32,279 nt of DNA. Source: SYHX01 sp049317645 (GTDB lineage: Bacteria; Bacteroidota; Bacteroidia; UBA7662). The DNA is taken from positions 1 to 32,279 of the forward strand of contig JBMOHV010000017.1 in NCBI GenBank assembly GCA_049317645.1, given 5' to 3'. Below are positions 16,041 to 24,117 of the stretch, one piece after another. The notes under the pieces were generated by a model. The model saw only the letters and a program-made list of their open reading frames with translations, was not told the DNA's origin and ran no database searches. Each line of letters begins with the position of its first letter. The stretch's first letter is position 1. A program made the position numbers and the translations under genes.

Positions 16041-16063
16041 GAGGTTCCCGTAATCGGGACCTC
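16041..16063 (-). promoter_or_regulatory. Inverted repeat at the predicted purH start point
   Basis: On the minus strand the arms GAGGTCCCG and CGGGAACCTC flank the four-base centre ATTA. They pair over nine positions with one bulged A. The repeat abuts the predicted -7 element and would cover the transcription start and the first transcribed bases, which is where repressor operators often sit. It could equally be a leader hairpin. No U-tract follows on either strand, so it is not a standard terminator for htpG. Confidence 0.4.
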
Positions 16064-16070
16064 AAAACTA
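16063..16070 (-). promoter_or_regulatory. Predicted -7 promoter element for purH
   Basis: The minus strand reads TAGTTTTG, an exact TAnnTTTG match, 60 bp upstream of the purH ATG in an AT-rich patch. It suggests that purH and the mre genes have a promoter separate from htpG. A -33 element is not obvious. Confidence 0.4.
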
Positions 16071-16157
16071 AAATTTAAATCAATCCTTCAGGGAAACGCG
16101 CTCCCTTATTTTATGAACAAAGTATCAACCTTTTTGGGTGGTATACGGTTGAATGGT

Positions 16158-17993
16158 TTACGGTTTGGACGCCGCTTGGAGGCTGCGTTCGATGAAGGCC
16201 GCCAAAGGGGCGCCGCTAAGCATGCCCTGCGACAACAGGGCCAGGTCGATGAGGTTTTGCCCCAGGCTCGTTCTGGAGGTTTCGTCCTTGTTCAGTGCCA
16301 ATTGCTGGACCAAAGGATGGGCCGCGTTGACGACCATATCCACGGTTTCTTTCATGGGGCCTCCCAAAAACGGGGATCCCCCGGTGGCGGCCATTTCATT
16401 CATCCTCCTCAGGAATTCTGGGCGGGTTATCAGGATAGGGGGGTCATCGGCGGACATGGCCTCGGCCTTGACCTTGAAATCGCGATCGCGCACCCAGTCA
16501 CCCACCCATTCAACCACTTGTTTTTCTTGTTCCTCGTTGAGCAAGGATCCTTTGGACTCGCCCTTGTCAACCAACTTGTCCAGGCTTTCGGAATCAATTC
16601 GTTTGAAGGTGGTTTTTTCGAGTTTGCCCTCCAATTGCCCGATGAAATGGGGGTCGATAACATTGCCCAACTGAAGGATCGTCAGGCCTCTTTTGCGCGC
16701 GCCTTCGATCAGCATGTGATGGGCCTCCGTTTGGTTGGTATAGAGCACCACGAGTTGACCGTCTTTGTTGCGATGATTGGCTTCGAGGACCTCGGCCGTT
16801 TGATCCCAGTTGCGCAGATTTCCGTCGCAGTCTTTGTACAAACAAAAGCCAGCAGCCCTTTCATAAAACTTTTCGTCAGAAATCATCCCGTATTTAACGA
16901 AAAGTTCCAGCTGTTCCCACTTTTCACGGAAGGATTCCTCCTGGTTTTTGGCAAGGTCCTGGAGCTTGTCGGCCACTTTTTTGGAAATGTGGCTGTTGAT
17001 CTTCTTGACATTGCTATCGGTCTGCAAAAAGGAACGGGAAACATTCAGCGGGATATCCGGGGAGTCCAGCACCCCGTGCAATAGGCGTAGATAATCGGGG
17101 ACCACGTCCTCGACTGAATCGGTGATAAACACCTGTCGGCTATACAGTTGTATTTTGTTTTTGGTGGGCTCAAATTCGGCTTTGAGCTTGGGGAAATACA
17201 AAATACCGGTGAGGTTGAAGGGGTAGTCGACGTTGAGGTGAATCCAGAACAACGGCTTCTCGGCCATCGGGTAGAGATCGTTGTAAAAATTCTGGTAGTC
17301 CTCATCGGTGAGTTCGGATGGTTTGCGGGTCCACAAGGGCGATGTGGCGTTGATATGCTCATCGCCAAACATGACCTTGATGGGGAGGAACTTGCCGTAT
17401 TTGCGCAGGATTTCTTTGAGCCTCCATTCGTCCAGGTATTCCGAGGCATCATCGGCCACATGCAGGATGATATCGGTGCCCCGCTCGGTGCGGGTTCCGC
17501 TGCCGATTTGGTACTCGGTGGATCCATCGCAGGACCAGCGGGCTGCTTGGGCCCCATCGCGGTACGAAAGCGATTCAAGGTCCACCCGGTCGGCGACCAT
17601 AAAGGCCGAATAAAAGCCCAAACCAAAGGCACCGATGATTTGGTTGAGGTCTGACTTGTCTTTGTACTTTTCAATAAACTCGGTAGCTCCAGAGAAGGCA
17701 ACCTGGGTAATGTACTTTTCGATTTCTTCCTCCGTCAATCCCAGACCATTGTCCGAGATGCGAATGGTTTTGGCGTCTTTGTCCAGGTGAACGTTGACTT
17801 GAAGCTCGCCCAGTTCACCGGTTACTTCTCCCATGCTGGCCAGGGCTGCTAACTTCTGGCAGGCATCCACCCCGTTGCTAACCAATTCCCTCAAAAAAAT
17901 TTCTTGGTTGGAGTAGAGGGACTTTTTGATGAGGGGGAAAATGTTCTCGGTATGGACCGATATGGTCCCTGTTTTGGTCTTTTGTGTCGACAT
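16158..17993 (-). CDS. htpG: Molecular chaperone HtpG (Hsp90)
   Basis: 611-residue bacterial Hsp90, an ATP-driven dimeric chaperone in the cytosol. The GHKL ATPase fold carries catalytic E36 and N40 in RELVSNGVDAC, D81 in ISDNGLGLTEEE, and the glycine-rich lid region GAFGLGFYSAFMVAD. The usual middle and C-terminal dimerisation domains follow, and there is no eukaryotic MEEVD tail. Where most relatives have SNASDA, this one has SNGVDA, with the catalytic residues kept. It is divergent from the thiolase and 154 bp upstream of purH. Confidence 0.97.
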   Translation of the reverse strand: MSTQKTKTGTISVHTENIFPLIKKSLYSNQEIFLRELVSNGVDACQKLAALASMGEVTGELGELQVNVHLDKDAKTIRISDNGLGLTEEEIEKYITQVAFSGATEFIEKYKDKSDLNQIIGAFGLGFYSAFMVADRVDLESLSYRDGAQAARWSCDGSTEYQIGSGTRTERGTDIILHVADDASEYLDEWRLKEILRKYGKFLPIKVMFGDEHINATSPLWTRKPSELTDEDYQNFYNDLYPMAEKPLFWIHLNVDYPFNLTGILYFPKLKAEFEPTKNKIQLYSRQVFITDSVEDVVPDYLRLLHGVLDSPDIPLNVSRSFLQTDSNVKKINSHISKKVADKLQDLAKNQEESFREKWEQLELFVKYGMISDEKFYERAAGFCLYKDCDGNLRNWDQTAEVLEANHRNKDGQLVVLYTNQTEAHHMLIEGARKRGLTILQLGNVIDPHFIGQLEGKLEKTTFKRIDSESLDKLVDKGESKGSLLNEEQEKQVVEWVGDWVRDRDFKVKAEAMSADDPPILITRPEFLRRMNEMAATGGSPFLGGPMKETVDMVVNAAHPLVQQLALNKDETSRTSLGQNLIDLALLSQGMLSGAPLAAFIERSLQAASKP

Positions 17994-18088
17994 CGATTCT
18001 GTTTTTTGGGTACAAGGCCATCAGCAAAGGCCGTGCCATGGGGCCAAGAACCCTTGATTATGCCAAAATGTCCGAATATTTGATGCAC

Positions 18089-18095
18089 AAGGAGG
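18089..18095 (+). promoter_or_regulatory. Shine-Dalgarno-like AAGGAGG before a TTG codon
   Basis: AAGGAGG lies 6 bases before an in-frame TTG at 18102, ideal ribosome-binding spacing, but 33 bases before the ATG at 18129 that family alignment favours. Shine-Dalgarno use is rare in this phylum and nearly absent elsewhere in this window. A near-match to the -7 element (AATATTTG, 18075-18082) lies just upstream. Confidence 0.3.
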
Positions 18096-18128
18096 GGTTC
18101 TTTGGTCAATTCTTCGCAGTTTTGTGGC

Positions 18129-19334
18129 ATGGAAGAGGTTTTTATTGTTGATGCAGCCCGGACCCCCATCGGTCGGTACGGTGGTGCCTTGGCGCAGGTT
18201 CGTCCGGACGATTTAATGGCCGACCTACTGCGTCATTTATTGGATCGCAACCCGGGGGTTGATCCGCATCGGATCGAGGAGGTGATTCTGGGGGCCGCCA
18301 ACCAGGCCGGCGAAGACAACCGAAACGTGGCCCGCATGGCCTCGCTATTGGCCGGTTTGCCATTGGAGGTCTCCGGCGTCACGGTCAATCGACTCTGCGC
18401 CAGCGGTCTTCAATCCATCGTTGATGCCTACCGGGCTTTGGCCCTGGGTCAAGGTGATTATTACATCGCCGGGGGGGTGGAAAGCATGTCAAGGGCCCCG
18501 TATGTGATGGCCAAGCCGGACCAGGCCTTTGATCGTCAGCCCCGGGTTTACGACACCACCCTGGGATGGCGTTTTACCAATCCACGTTGGGAAGGACTGT
18601 ACCATCCGTATTCCATGGGCGAAACCGCCGAAAATGTCGCCGAACGGTACAAGATCAGTCGCAGCGACCAAGATGATTTTGCCTATGCTTCGCAACACAA
18701 ATACGCAGCGGCCGAGGCCGATGGTGCCTTTGATCGCGAAAGAATTGGGGTGAAGGTGTCCAAAGGCAAAGGGAATTTCGAATTTGTTGGTGTGGATGAA
18801 CACCCGCGTCCCGTGGAACGGGCGGCTTTGGATCAACTTAAACCGGCCTTCAAAAACGGAGGAACCGTAACAGCAGGCAATTCTTCGGGCATCAACGATG
18901 GCGCCGCTTGCTTGATTCTAGCGTCGGGTACAGCGGTTCGTCGGGATGGGTTGAAACCCTTGGCCAGGGTGGTATCGGTCGGTGCGGCCGGCGTCGATCC
19001 CGCCATCATGGGCATGGGGCCGGTACCGGCGGTCCGCAAGGCACTGGGCCGTGCTGGGTTGACCCCCAACGACTTGGGCCTCATTGAATTGAACGAAGCT
19101 TTTGCATCGCAGGCCTTGGCCTGCCAACGCGAATTGGATTTGCCCATGGAACGAGTCAATGTTCATGGAGGGGCCATTGCATTGGGCCATCCCTTGGGTT
19201 GCTCGGGGGCTCGGATTACCACGACCTTGGTGCATGCCTTGCACCGCTACCCGCAGAGCTCACCCTATGGGTTGGCGACCATGTGCGTTGGGGTCGGGCA
19301 GGGTCTGGCGTTGGTGGTCGAAGCTTGTCGTTAA
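18129..19334 (+). CDS. Thiolase, 3-oxoadipyl-CoA/acetyl-CoA acyltransferase type
   Basis: 401-residue thiolase-family acyltransferase. Catalytic C90 is in NRLCASGLQS, the NEAF motif is at 322-325, H354 is in GGAIALGHPLGCSG, and the second catalytic C386 is in MCVGVGQG. The segments GAANQAGEDNRNVARMASLL and DTTLGWRFTNP resemble PaaJ/PcaF 3-oxoadipyl-CoA thiolases, and the length of 401 fits them. However, no phenylacetate or beta-ketoadipate genes are near, so the substrate is open and a general acetyl-CoA acyltransferase is possible. The start ATG 18129 (MEEVFIVDAARTPIG) matches family N-termini; an in-frame TTG at 18102 behind a good Shine-Dalgarno would add nine residues. It is divergent from htpG, and truA follows after 19 bp. 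Confidence 0.9.
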   Translation: MEEVFIVDAARTPIGRYGGALAQVRPDDLMADLLRHLLDRNPGVDPHRIEEVILGAANQAGEDNRNVARMASLLAGLPLEVSGVTVNRLCASGLQSIVDAYRALALGQGDYYIAGGVESMSRAPYVMAKPDQAFDRQPRVYDTTLGWRFTNPRWEGLYHPYSMGETAENVAERYKISRSDQDDFAYASQHKYAAAEADGAFDRERIGVKVSKGKGNFEFVGVDEHPRPVERAALDQLKPAFKNGGTVTAGNSSGINDGAACLILASGTAVRRDGLKPLARVVSVGAAGVDPAIMGMGPVPAVRKALGRAGLTPNDLGLIELNEAFASQALACQRELDLPMERVNVHGGAIALGHPLGCSGARITTTLVHALHRYPQSSPYGLATMCVGVGQGLALVVEACR

Positions 19335-19353
19335 GCGCTAAAGTTTCGATTCG

Positions 19354-20160
19354 GTGCCTCGCTTCTTTTTGCATTTATCCTACAATGGAGGCGCCTACCA
19401 TGGCTGGCAAAAACAACCGAACGCAATCACCGTTCAGGAAACCCTCGAAAAAGCCTTGTCGGTTTACACCAGACAAGATGTGTTTTTAACCGGACAGGGA
19501 CGAACCGATACCGGGGTACATGCCACTTGTTTTTATGCCCATTGGGACTTCAAAGAGGGGGAAGCATGGCCCTGGGAAGCGAATCCGGAAGTCTGGTTAG
19601 CGCGTCTTAACCGGATGCTACCTCCGGACCTGGCATTGCATGCGGTGATTGGGGTACCGGATACCCTGCACGCCCGCTTTTCGGCTTTGTCAAGAACCTA
19701 TCGATACCGGATTCATTGGACCAAGGACCCTTTTTTGGCGGGGCGCTCGTGGTGGCTTCCTGCCCAACCCGATTGGGAGGCCGTGATCAGTGCCACCAAG
19801 GCTTTGCCGGGTACTCGGGATTTTGGGGCTTTTGCCCGCAGTGGCGGGGGTCAAAAGCATAACTTCTGTGAACTGCGAAGGGCCGAATGGACGTTTCCTG
19901 CTCCTGGCGAGGCTTGCCTGACTTTGCAGGCCAATCGATTTCTCCGAAACATGGTTCGGGCCGTGGTCGGAACCCTGATGGAGGTCGGAAGGGGCTACCG
20001 CGAGGCACACCTCATGGAGCAGTTGATTCAAGAAGCCAATCGTTCGGCGGCCGGGACTTCGGCACCCGCTCACGGGCTCTATTTGGAACAGGTAGAATAC
20101 CCCAAGGGTCTGTTGGATCAACCGCTCTTTGGGGTCGCACCGCCCTTGCTCCAGCCATGA
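19354..20160 (+). CDS. truA: tRNA pseudouridine(38-40) synthase
   Basis: 268-residue enzyme that isomerises uridines 38-40 in the tRNA anticodon arm. Catalytic D52 is in GQGRTDTGVHA. FFLHLSYNGGAYHGWQKQ begins the fold, and ARFSALSRTYRY and NRFLRNMVRAVVGTLMEVG are standard TruA blocks. The start is GTG at 19354, which gives the conserved N-terminus directly; no better start exists. The TGA overlaps the ABC transporter ATG by 4 bp. Together with the 19-bp gap from the thiolase this suggests a three-gene transcript. Confidence 0.96.
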   Translation: MPRFFLHLSYNGGAYHGWQKQPNAITVQETLEKALSVYTRQDVFLTGQGRTDTGVHATCFYAHWDFKEGEAWPWEANPEVWLARLNRMLPPDLALHAVIGVPDTLHARFSALSRTYRYRIHWTKDPFLAGRSWWLPAQPDWEAVISATKALPGTRDFGAFARSGGGQKHNFCELRRAEWTFPAPGEACLTLQANRFLRNMVRAVVGTLMEVGRGYREAHLMEQLIQEANRSAAGTSAPAHGLYLEQVEYPKGLLDQPLFGVAPPLLQP

Positions 20161-21956
20161 ATCCAACCAAATCCAACCCAAAAGGAGGGGCTCAGGGCCT
20201 CTGGCCTCCCACCCGTCGCCTGTTGCAGGCGATGTTGCAATACCGCGGCTTGGTGGCGGTGACCGTTGTTTTGGCCGTGGTTCTGGCAGGGATGGCCCCG
20301 CTGCGGCCCTGGTATATTCAACAGGCCGTTGATGGCCCGATGCGCACCGGCGATCTGGATGCTTTGGCCGGGTTGGGTTGGCTCATTTTGGGACTGCTCG
20401 TGTTGGAATCCCTGCTCCGTTACGGGTTTGGTTACCTCAGCGTTCAGTTGGGACAATCGGTGGTTCTGGATTTGCGCCAAAGCCTTTATACCAAGCTCAG
20501 TCGCTACCGTCCCGGATTTTATGAAGCGAGGCCGGTGGGTTCCTTGGCCAGCAGGGTGATCAACGACTTGGAAGCAATCGCTGAACTCTTTGCCCAAGGC
20601 TTCTTGACTATGGCGGGGGATGTCCTTCAACTGGTGGTGGTCTTGGTGGTGATGTTCAGCACGGATTGGCAGCTGAGCGTAGTCAGTCTCTTGGTGATGC
20701 CTTTGTTGTTACGGTCCACTTGGTGGTTCAAAGAAAAAGTCCATGGCTCCTTTACATCGGTGCGGGCCAATACGGCTAGGCTCAACGCATTTTTGGCGGA
20801 GCGATTGAGCAATCTGTTGTTGGTCCCGCTCTTTGACCGGGAAAAAAGAGAGAACCAAGCCTTTGCAGAGGAGAATGCACGTTTGACCAAGGCCCATCTG
20901 GACGGCATTTGGTACTACTCGGTTTTTTTTCCCGTGGTCGAGGTCTTGACCGCAGCGGCGATGGGTCTTATGGTTTGGTACGGGGCCGTCCGGGTGCAAA
21001 GCGGTGACGTTTCTCCGGGCGTTTTGGTGGCTTTTTTGGTGTATATCAACCAGTTATTTAGGCCGCTTCGACTTTTGGCTGACAAATTCAACTCTTTGCA
21101 AATGGGGGTTATAGCGGCTTCCAGGGTTTTTGCTTTGATGGAAGAAGATGTCGAAGTTCAGGTGCGGGTTGAGTCGACTGGGACGGGGCTCCCCAAGGCA
21201 GAGAATGGACGTCGTGGCTTGCATGTCAAAATAAGCGATCTGTATTTTGGTTACGATCCCGAGCGCCCGGTCCTTCGGGGATTGAATCTAGAACTTAACC
21301 AAGGCGAGGTGGTGGCGGTGGTCGGTGGAAGTGGCTGTGGCAAATCCACCCTGGCCCAATTGCTCGTTCGATTTTACGATGCCAACAGCGGCCGCATTGA
21401 AATCAATGGGCGGAATTTGGAGACCTATCCTCTTCAAGAATTGCGTCATCGAATGGTCTATGTGCCTCAGGAATTGTTTTTGATCAACGGCACGGTGCTT
21501 GATAACATTGCTTTGCTTAATACCGGCTTGGACGGACCCACCGTGGAATCGCGGATTCGTTCGTGGAACTTGGAAGAATTTTTGGAAAAGCTACCCCAAG
21601 GGCTTGATACGCCGGTTGGTGAACGGGGTTTGCTTCTTTCGGCCGGTCAGCGTCAGTTGGTGGCCTTGATGAGGGCCATGGTCCTGGACCCGGATCTTTT
21701 GATCTTGGATGAGGCCACGGCATCGATCGATTCCAAGACCGAAGCCATGGTTCAACGGGGCATCGAATCTTTTGTCCAAGGAAGGAATGCCCTCCTGATT
21801 GCCCATCGTTTATCCACCCTTCGTTTTGCGCATCGCATTGTTGTTTTGGAAGGGGGCGTGGTGGTAGAATCCGGCACCTACAACGACTTGTTGGAATTGA
21901 AGGGCCGTTTTTGGGCTTTGCACCAGGCTCAACAAGTGGATAGCGGGGCCGTTTAG
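20157..21956 (+). CDS. ABC exporter half-transporter (MsbA/MDR type)
   Basis: 599-residue fusion of a six-helix membrane domain (about 20-325) and an ATPase domain (about 350-590), the layout of a homodimeric type I (now type IV) exporter. Walker A is GGSGCGKST (390-398), the Q-loop is YVPQE, the signature is LSAGQ (494-498; Ala replaces the more usual Gly), Walker B is LILDE (515-519) with catalytic E519, and the switch His is in IAHRLSTL. The start ATG 20157 overlaps the truA stop. The same frame is open further upstream inside truA but without a credible protein. The substrate cannot be read from sequence; lipid or drug export is typical. Confidence 0.93.
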   Translation: MNPTKSNPKGGAQGLWPPTRRLLQAMLQYRGLVAVTVVLAVVLAGMAPLRPWYIQQAVDGPMRTGDLDALAGLGWLILGLLVLESLLRYGFGYLSVQLGQSVVLDLRQSLYTKLSRYRPGFYEARPVGSLASRVINDLEAIAELFAQGFLTMAGDVLQLVVVLVVMFSTDWQLSVVSLLVMPLLLRSTWWFKEKVHGSFTSVRANTARLNAFLAERLSNLLLVPLFDREKRENQAFAEENARLTKAHLDGIWYYSVFFPVVEVLTAAAMGLMVWYGAVRVQSGDVSPGVLVAFLVYINQLFRPLRLLADKFNSLQMGVIAASRVFALMEEDVEVQVRVESTGTGLPKAENGRRGLHVKISDLYFGYDPERPVLRGLNLELNQGEVVAVVGGSGCGKSTLAQLLVRFYDANSGRIEINGRNLETYPLQELRHRMVYVPQELFLINGTVLDNIALLNTGLDGPTVESRIRSWNLEEFLEKLPQGLDTPVGERGLLLSAGQRQLVALMRAMVLDPDLLILDEATASIDSKTEAMVQRGIESFVQGRNALLIAHRLSTLRFAHRIVVLEGGVVVESGTYNDLLELKGRFWALHQAQQVDSGAV

Positions 21957-21967
21957 CCAAAATATCC

Positions 21968-21975
21968 TATTTTTG
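21968..21975 (+). promoter_or_regulatory. Predicted -7 promoter element for the M1 peptidase
   Basis: TATTTTTG, an exact TAnnTTTG match, lies in the 50-bp gap after the ABC transporter and 31 bp before the peptidase ATG, leaving a leader of about 25 bases. No convincing -33 TTG is seen. Confidence 0.45.
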
Positions 21976-22006
21976 AACTCCATCGTCCACGTATTCCATC
22001 CCAACC

Positions 22007-24040
22007 ATGCCCAAAATCCTCCTAAATTCTGCTTTTAGAGGGGCTCTTTTCGCCCTTTGCCTGCTCTCCATGGTCTCCAAGGCTTCGGATCACAAAACCG
22101 ATGAACACGGTTGTGCCGCCCTCAAAGAGCGACAAGCGGGATTTCGACGCTTGAATCAAGCGGCTCAGCGAAGTTCAGCCCTGAATCGGGGGGCGGATAC
22201 CTACGATATTCATCATTATCATTTTAACCTGGATGTCACCAATACCTCGACCACCGTTGGTGGGGATGTTATGTTCAAATCGGTGGTCACCTCCCCGGTG
22301 ATGGACACTTTTTGGTTTGAGCTCCGAGATTTTATGACCGTGGACTCGGTTCGTTTGAACAATACCACCTATTTGCCGGCCTCACTATCCCGCCTGAATC
22401 ATGTGGTGCGCATACCCTTGGTCTCCAACCTGGATGCCGGAATGGCGGTGACTTGCCGGGTTTATTACCGGGGGACCCCACCCAGTTCCGGTTTTTTTAG
22501 CGGGGTTACCAGCGCCCAGTCACCGACCTGGGGAGCCAATGTTACATGGACCCTTTCCGAGCCATTCTCGGCCCCGGATTGGTTTCCATGCAAACAAGAT
22601 CTGGCGGACAAAATAGACTCGGTTTTTTTTGACGGAACCAGCGTGTCGCCCAACAAGGTGGCTTCGACAGGCCTTTTGGTGGGGGTGGATACCCTGAGCG
22701 GCAACCGCATGAAGTACAAGTGGAGAAGCCGTTACCCCATGGCTTTTTACCTGATGGCCTTTGCGGTTACCAACTATACCGAGCACCTAAGCTGGGCCTA
22801 TCCGGCCGCTATGGGCGGGGATTCTTTGTTAATCCAACATTGGATTTACAACGCCAACAATTCCTCCGGGACTTCTTGCTTGAATTTTAACCGCACGGCC
22901 CTGAACAGCACCGGCCCTATGATTGAAAATTTTTCCAATCTCTTTGTTTTGTATCCTTTTAGCAACGAGAAATACGGTCACATGATGGCCCCCTTGGGAG
23001 GCGGGATGGAACACCAGACCATGAGCACCATGGGCAGTTTTGGGATGGATTTGATAGCCCACGAATTAGCCCACCAATGGTTTGGGGACATGGTGACCTG
23101 TGCAACCTGGAACGATATTTGGCTGAACGAGGGCTGGGCTTCGTACGGGGAATACCTTCATCGTCAATATGTTATATCACAAGCATCCGCATCGGATTGG
23201 ATGACGAACACCCATAACAGTGCCCGTTCAGCGACCACCGGTTCGGTGTATGTGCCGGCTTCTGGCGTAAGCAATGTGAACCGAATATTCTCATCCTCGC
23301 TTACCTACAAAAAGGGAGCAGCGGTTTTGCACATGCTTCGGAACGAAATCGACAACGACTCTTTGTTTTTTGGGGGTGTTCGGCAATACTTGAATACCAA
23401 GCGCCATTCCGTAGCCACGACCGATGAGTTTCGTCAGATCATGGAACAATACACAGGGGCGCCACTCGCTGACTTTTTTCAGGACTGGGTTTACGGGGAG
23501 GGGCATCCCACCTACGATGTGCGTTGGAATTGGAGGGATTCGGTGTTATGGGTTCAAACCAGTCAAACCGCCTCGGCCCCAACCGTGACGCCGGTTTTTC
23601 GCAACAAAGTCCCCTTGGGCTTGGTGACTTCAGGCCCTGGGCAGGCGCCTACTCTAATCCAAATTGAACCGGCGTTGGGTTTGCAACGAATTTGGATTCC
23701 GCGGCAGGTGGTTAGTATGAGCCTGGATCCCAACAATGCCATCCTCAAAGGAACGGCTTCATCGATGACCCGTTTATCCACGCTGGGGGCGGGTTTGGAG
23801 GAAGACACGGGTCAGGATTGGTTGCAATGTTACCCCAACCCCAGTCAAGGCCCGTTGAATGTGCATTTGGCTTTGGCATCGAAGCTAATCCTTCGCGATA
23901 TGACGGGCAAGTTGGTTTGGCAGGGTCAGGGCGAGGAGGGCTGGAACCGACTGGACGCGGTGACTGCACCTGGAACCTACCTGCTGGAAGCGGTTTCCAT
24001 CAACGGCATGCGATTGTTTCGTCGGGTTAGCCTTCGCTAA
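22007..24040 (+). CDS. Secreted M1-family aminopeptidase with type IX sorting domain
   Basis: 677-residue zinc metallopeptidase. A signal peptide (about 1-27, ending MVSKAS) is followed by the M1 beta-sandwich and the catalytic domain. The zinc ligands are H352, H356 and E375 (HELAH, then IWLNEGW at the expected 18-residue spacing), with catalytic E353. The substrate-side motif is GGMEH (332-336), where aminopeptidase N has GAMEN. The last 75 residues start at CYPNPSQGPLNVHL and end MRLFRRVSLR, a type A sorting domain of the type IX secretion system, so the enzyme is probably exported to the cell surface or medium. Probable role: peptide digestion. It faces the MCE gene tail-to-tail. Confidence 0.94.
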   Translation: MPKILLNSAFRGALFALCLLSMVSKASDHKTDEHGCAALKERQAGFRRLNQAAQRSSALNRGADTYDIHHYHFNLDVTNTSTTVGGDVMFKSVVTSPVMDTFWFELRDFMTVDSVRLNNTTYLPASLSRLNHVVRIPLVSNLDAGMAVTCRVYYRGTPPSSGFFSGVTSAQSPTWGANVTWTLSEPFSAPDWFPCKQDLADKIDSVFFDGTSVSPNKVASTGLLVGVDTLSGNRMKYKWRSRYPMAFYLMAFAVTNYTEHLSWAYPAAMGGDSLLIQHWIYNANNSSGTSCLNFNRTALNSTGPMIENFSNLFVLYPFSNEKYGHMMAPLGGGMEHQTMSTMGSFGMDLIAHELAHQWFGDMVTCATWNDIWLNEGWASYGEYLHRQYVISQASASDWMTNTHNSARSATTGSVYVPASGVSNVNRIFSSSLTYKKGAAVLHMLRNEIDNDSLFFGGVRQYLNTKRHSVATTDEFRQIMEQYTGAPLADFFQDWVYGEGHPTYDVRWNWRDSVLWVQTSQTASAPTVTPVFRNKVPLGLVTSGPGQAPTLIQIEPALGLQRIWIPRQVVSMSLDPNNAILKGTASSMTRLSTLGAGLEEDTGQDWLQCYPNPSQGPLNVHLALASKLILRDMTGKLVWQGQGEEGWNRLDAVTAPGTYLLEAVSINGMRLFRRVSLR

Positions 24041-24045
24041 GGCAG

Positions 24046-24110
24046 GCCCAGCGAGTTGGGCAAGAATGGTTCGCTCAGCATCCATTGGTCAGCTTGCAGG
24101 ACCAAGGATG
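24046..24110. terminator. Two hairpins between convergent genes
   Basis: The 77-bp gap between the convergent M1 peptidase and MCE genes holds two inverted repeats. GCCCA/TGGGC has a 6-base loop (24046-24061). CATCC-A-TTGGTC pairs with GACCAAGGATG, an 11-bp stem with one bulged A and a 9-base loop (24079-24110). The larger one is followed on the plus strand by a loosely T-rich stretch rather than a clean U-tract. It may terminate one or both transcripts. Confidence 0.45.
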
Positions 24111-24117
24111 AATGGGT

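Noticed and set aside
16002..17084. 360-codon open frame on the plus strand opposite htpG
   Set aside because: Antisense to HtpG, whose motifs and length are complete; the translation has no family features.
19887..20156. 90-codon upstream extension of the ABC transporter
   Set aside because: It lies within truA in another frame and shows no transporter features; the ATG at 20157 coupled to the truA stop is the natural start.
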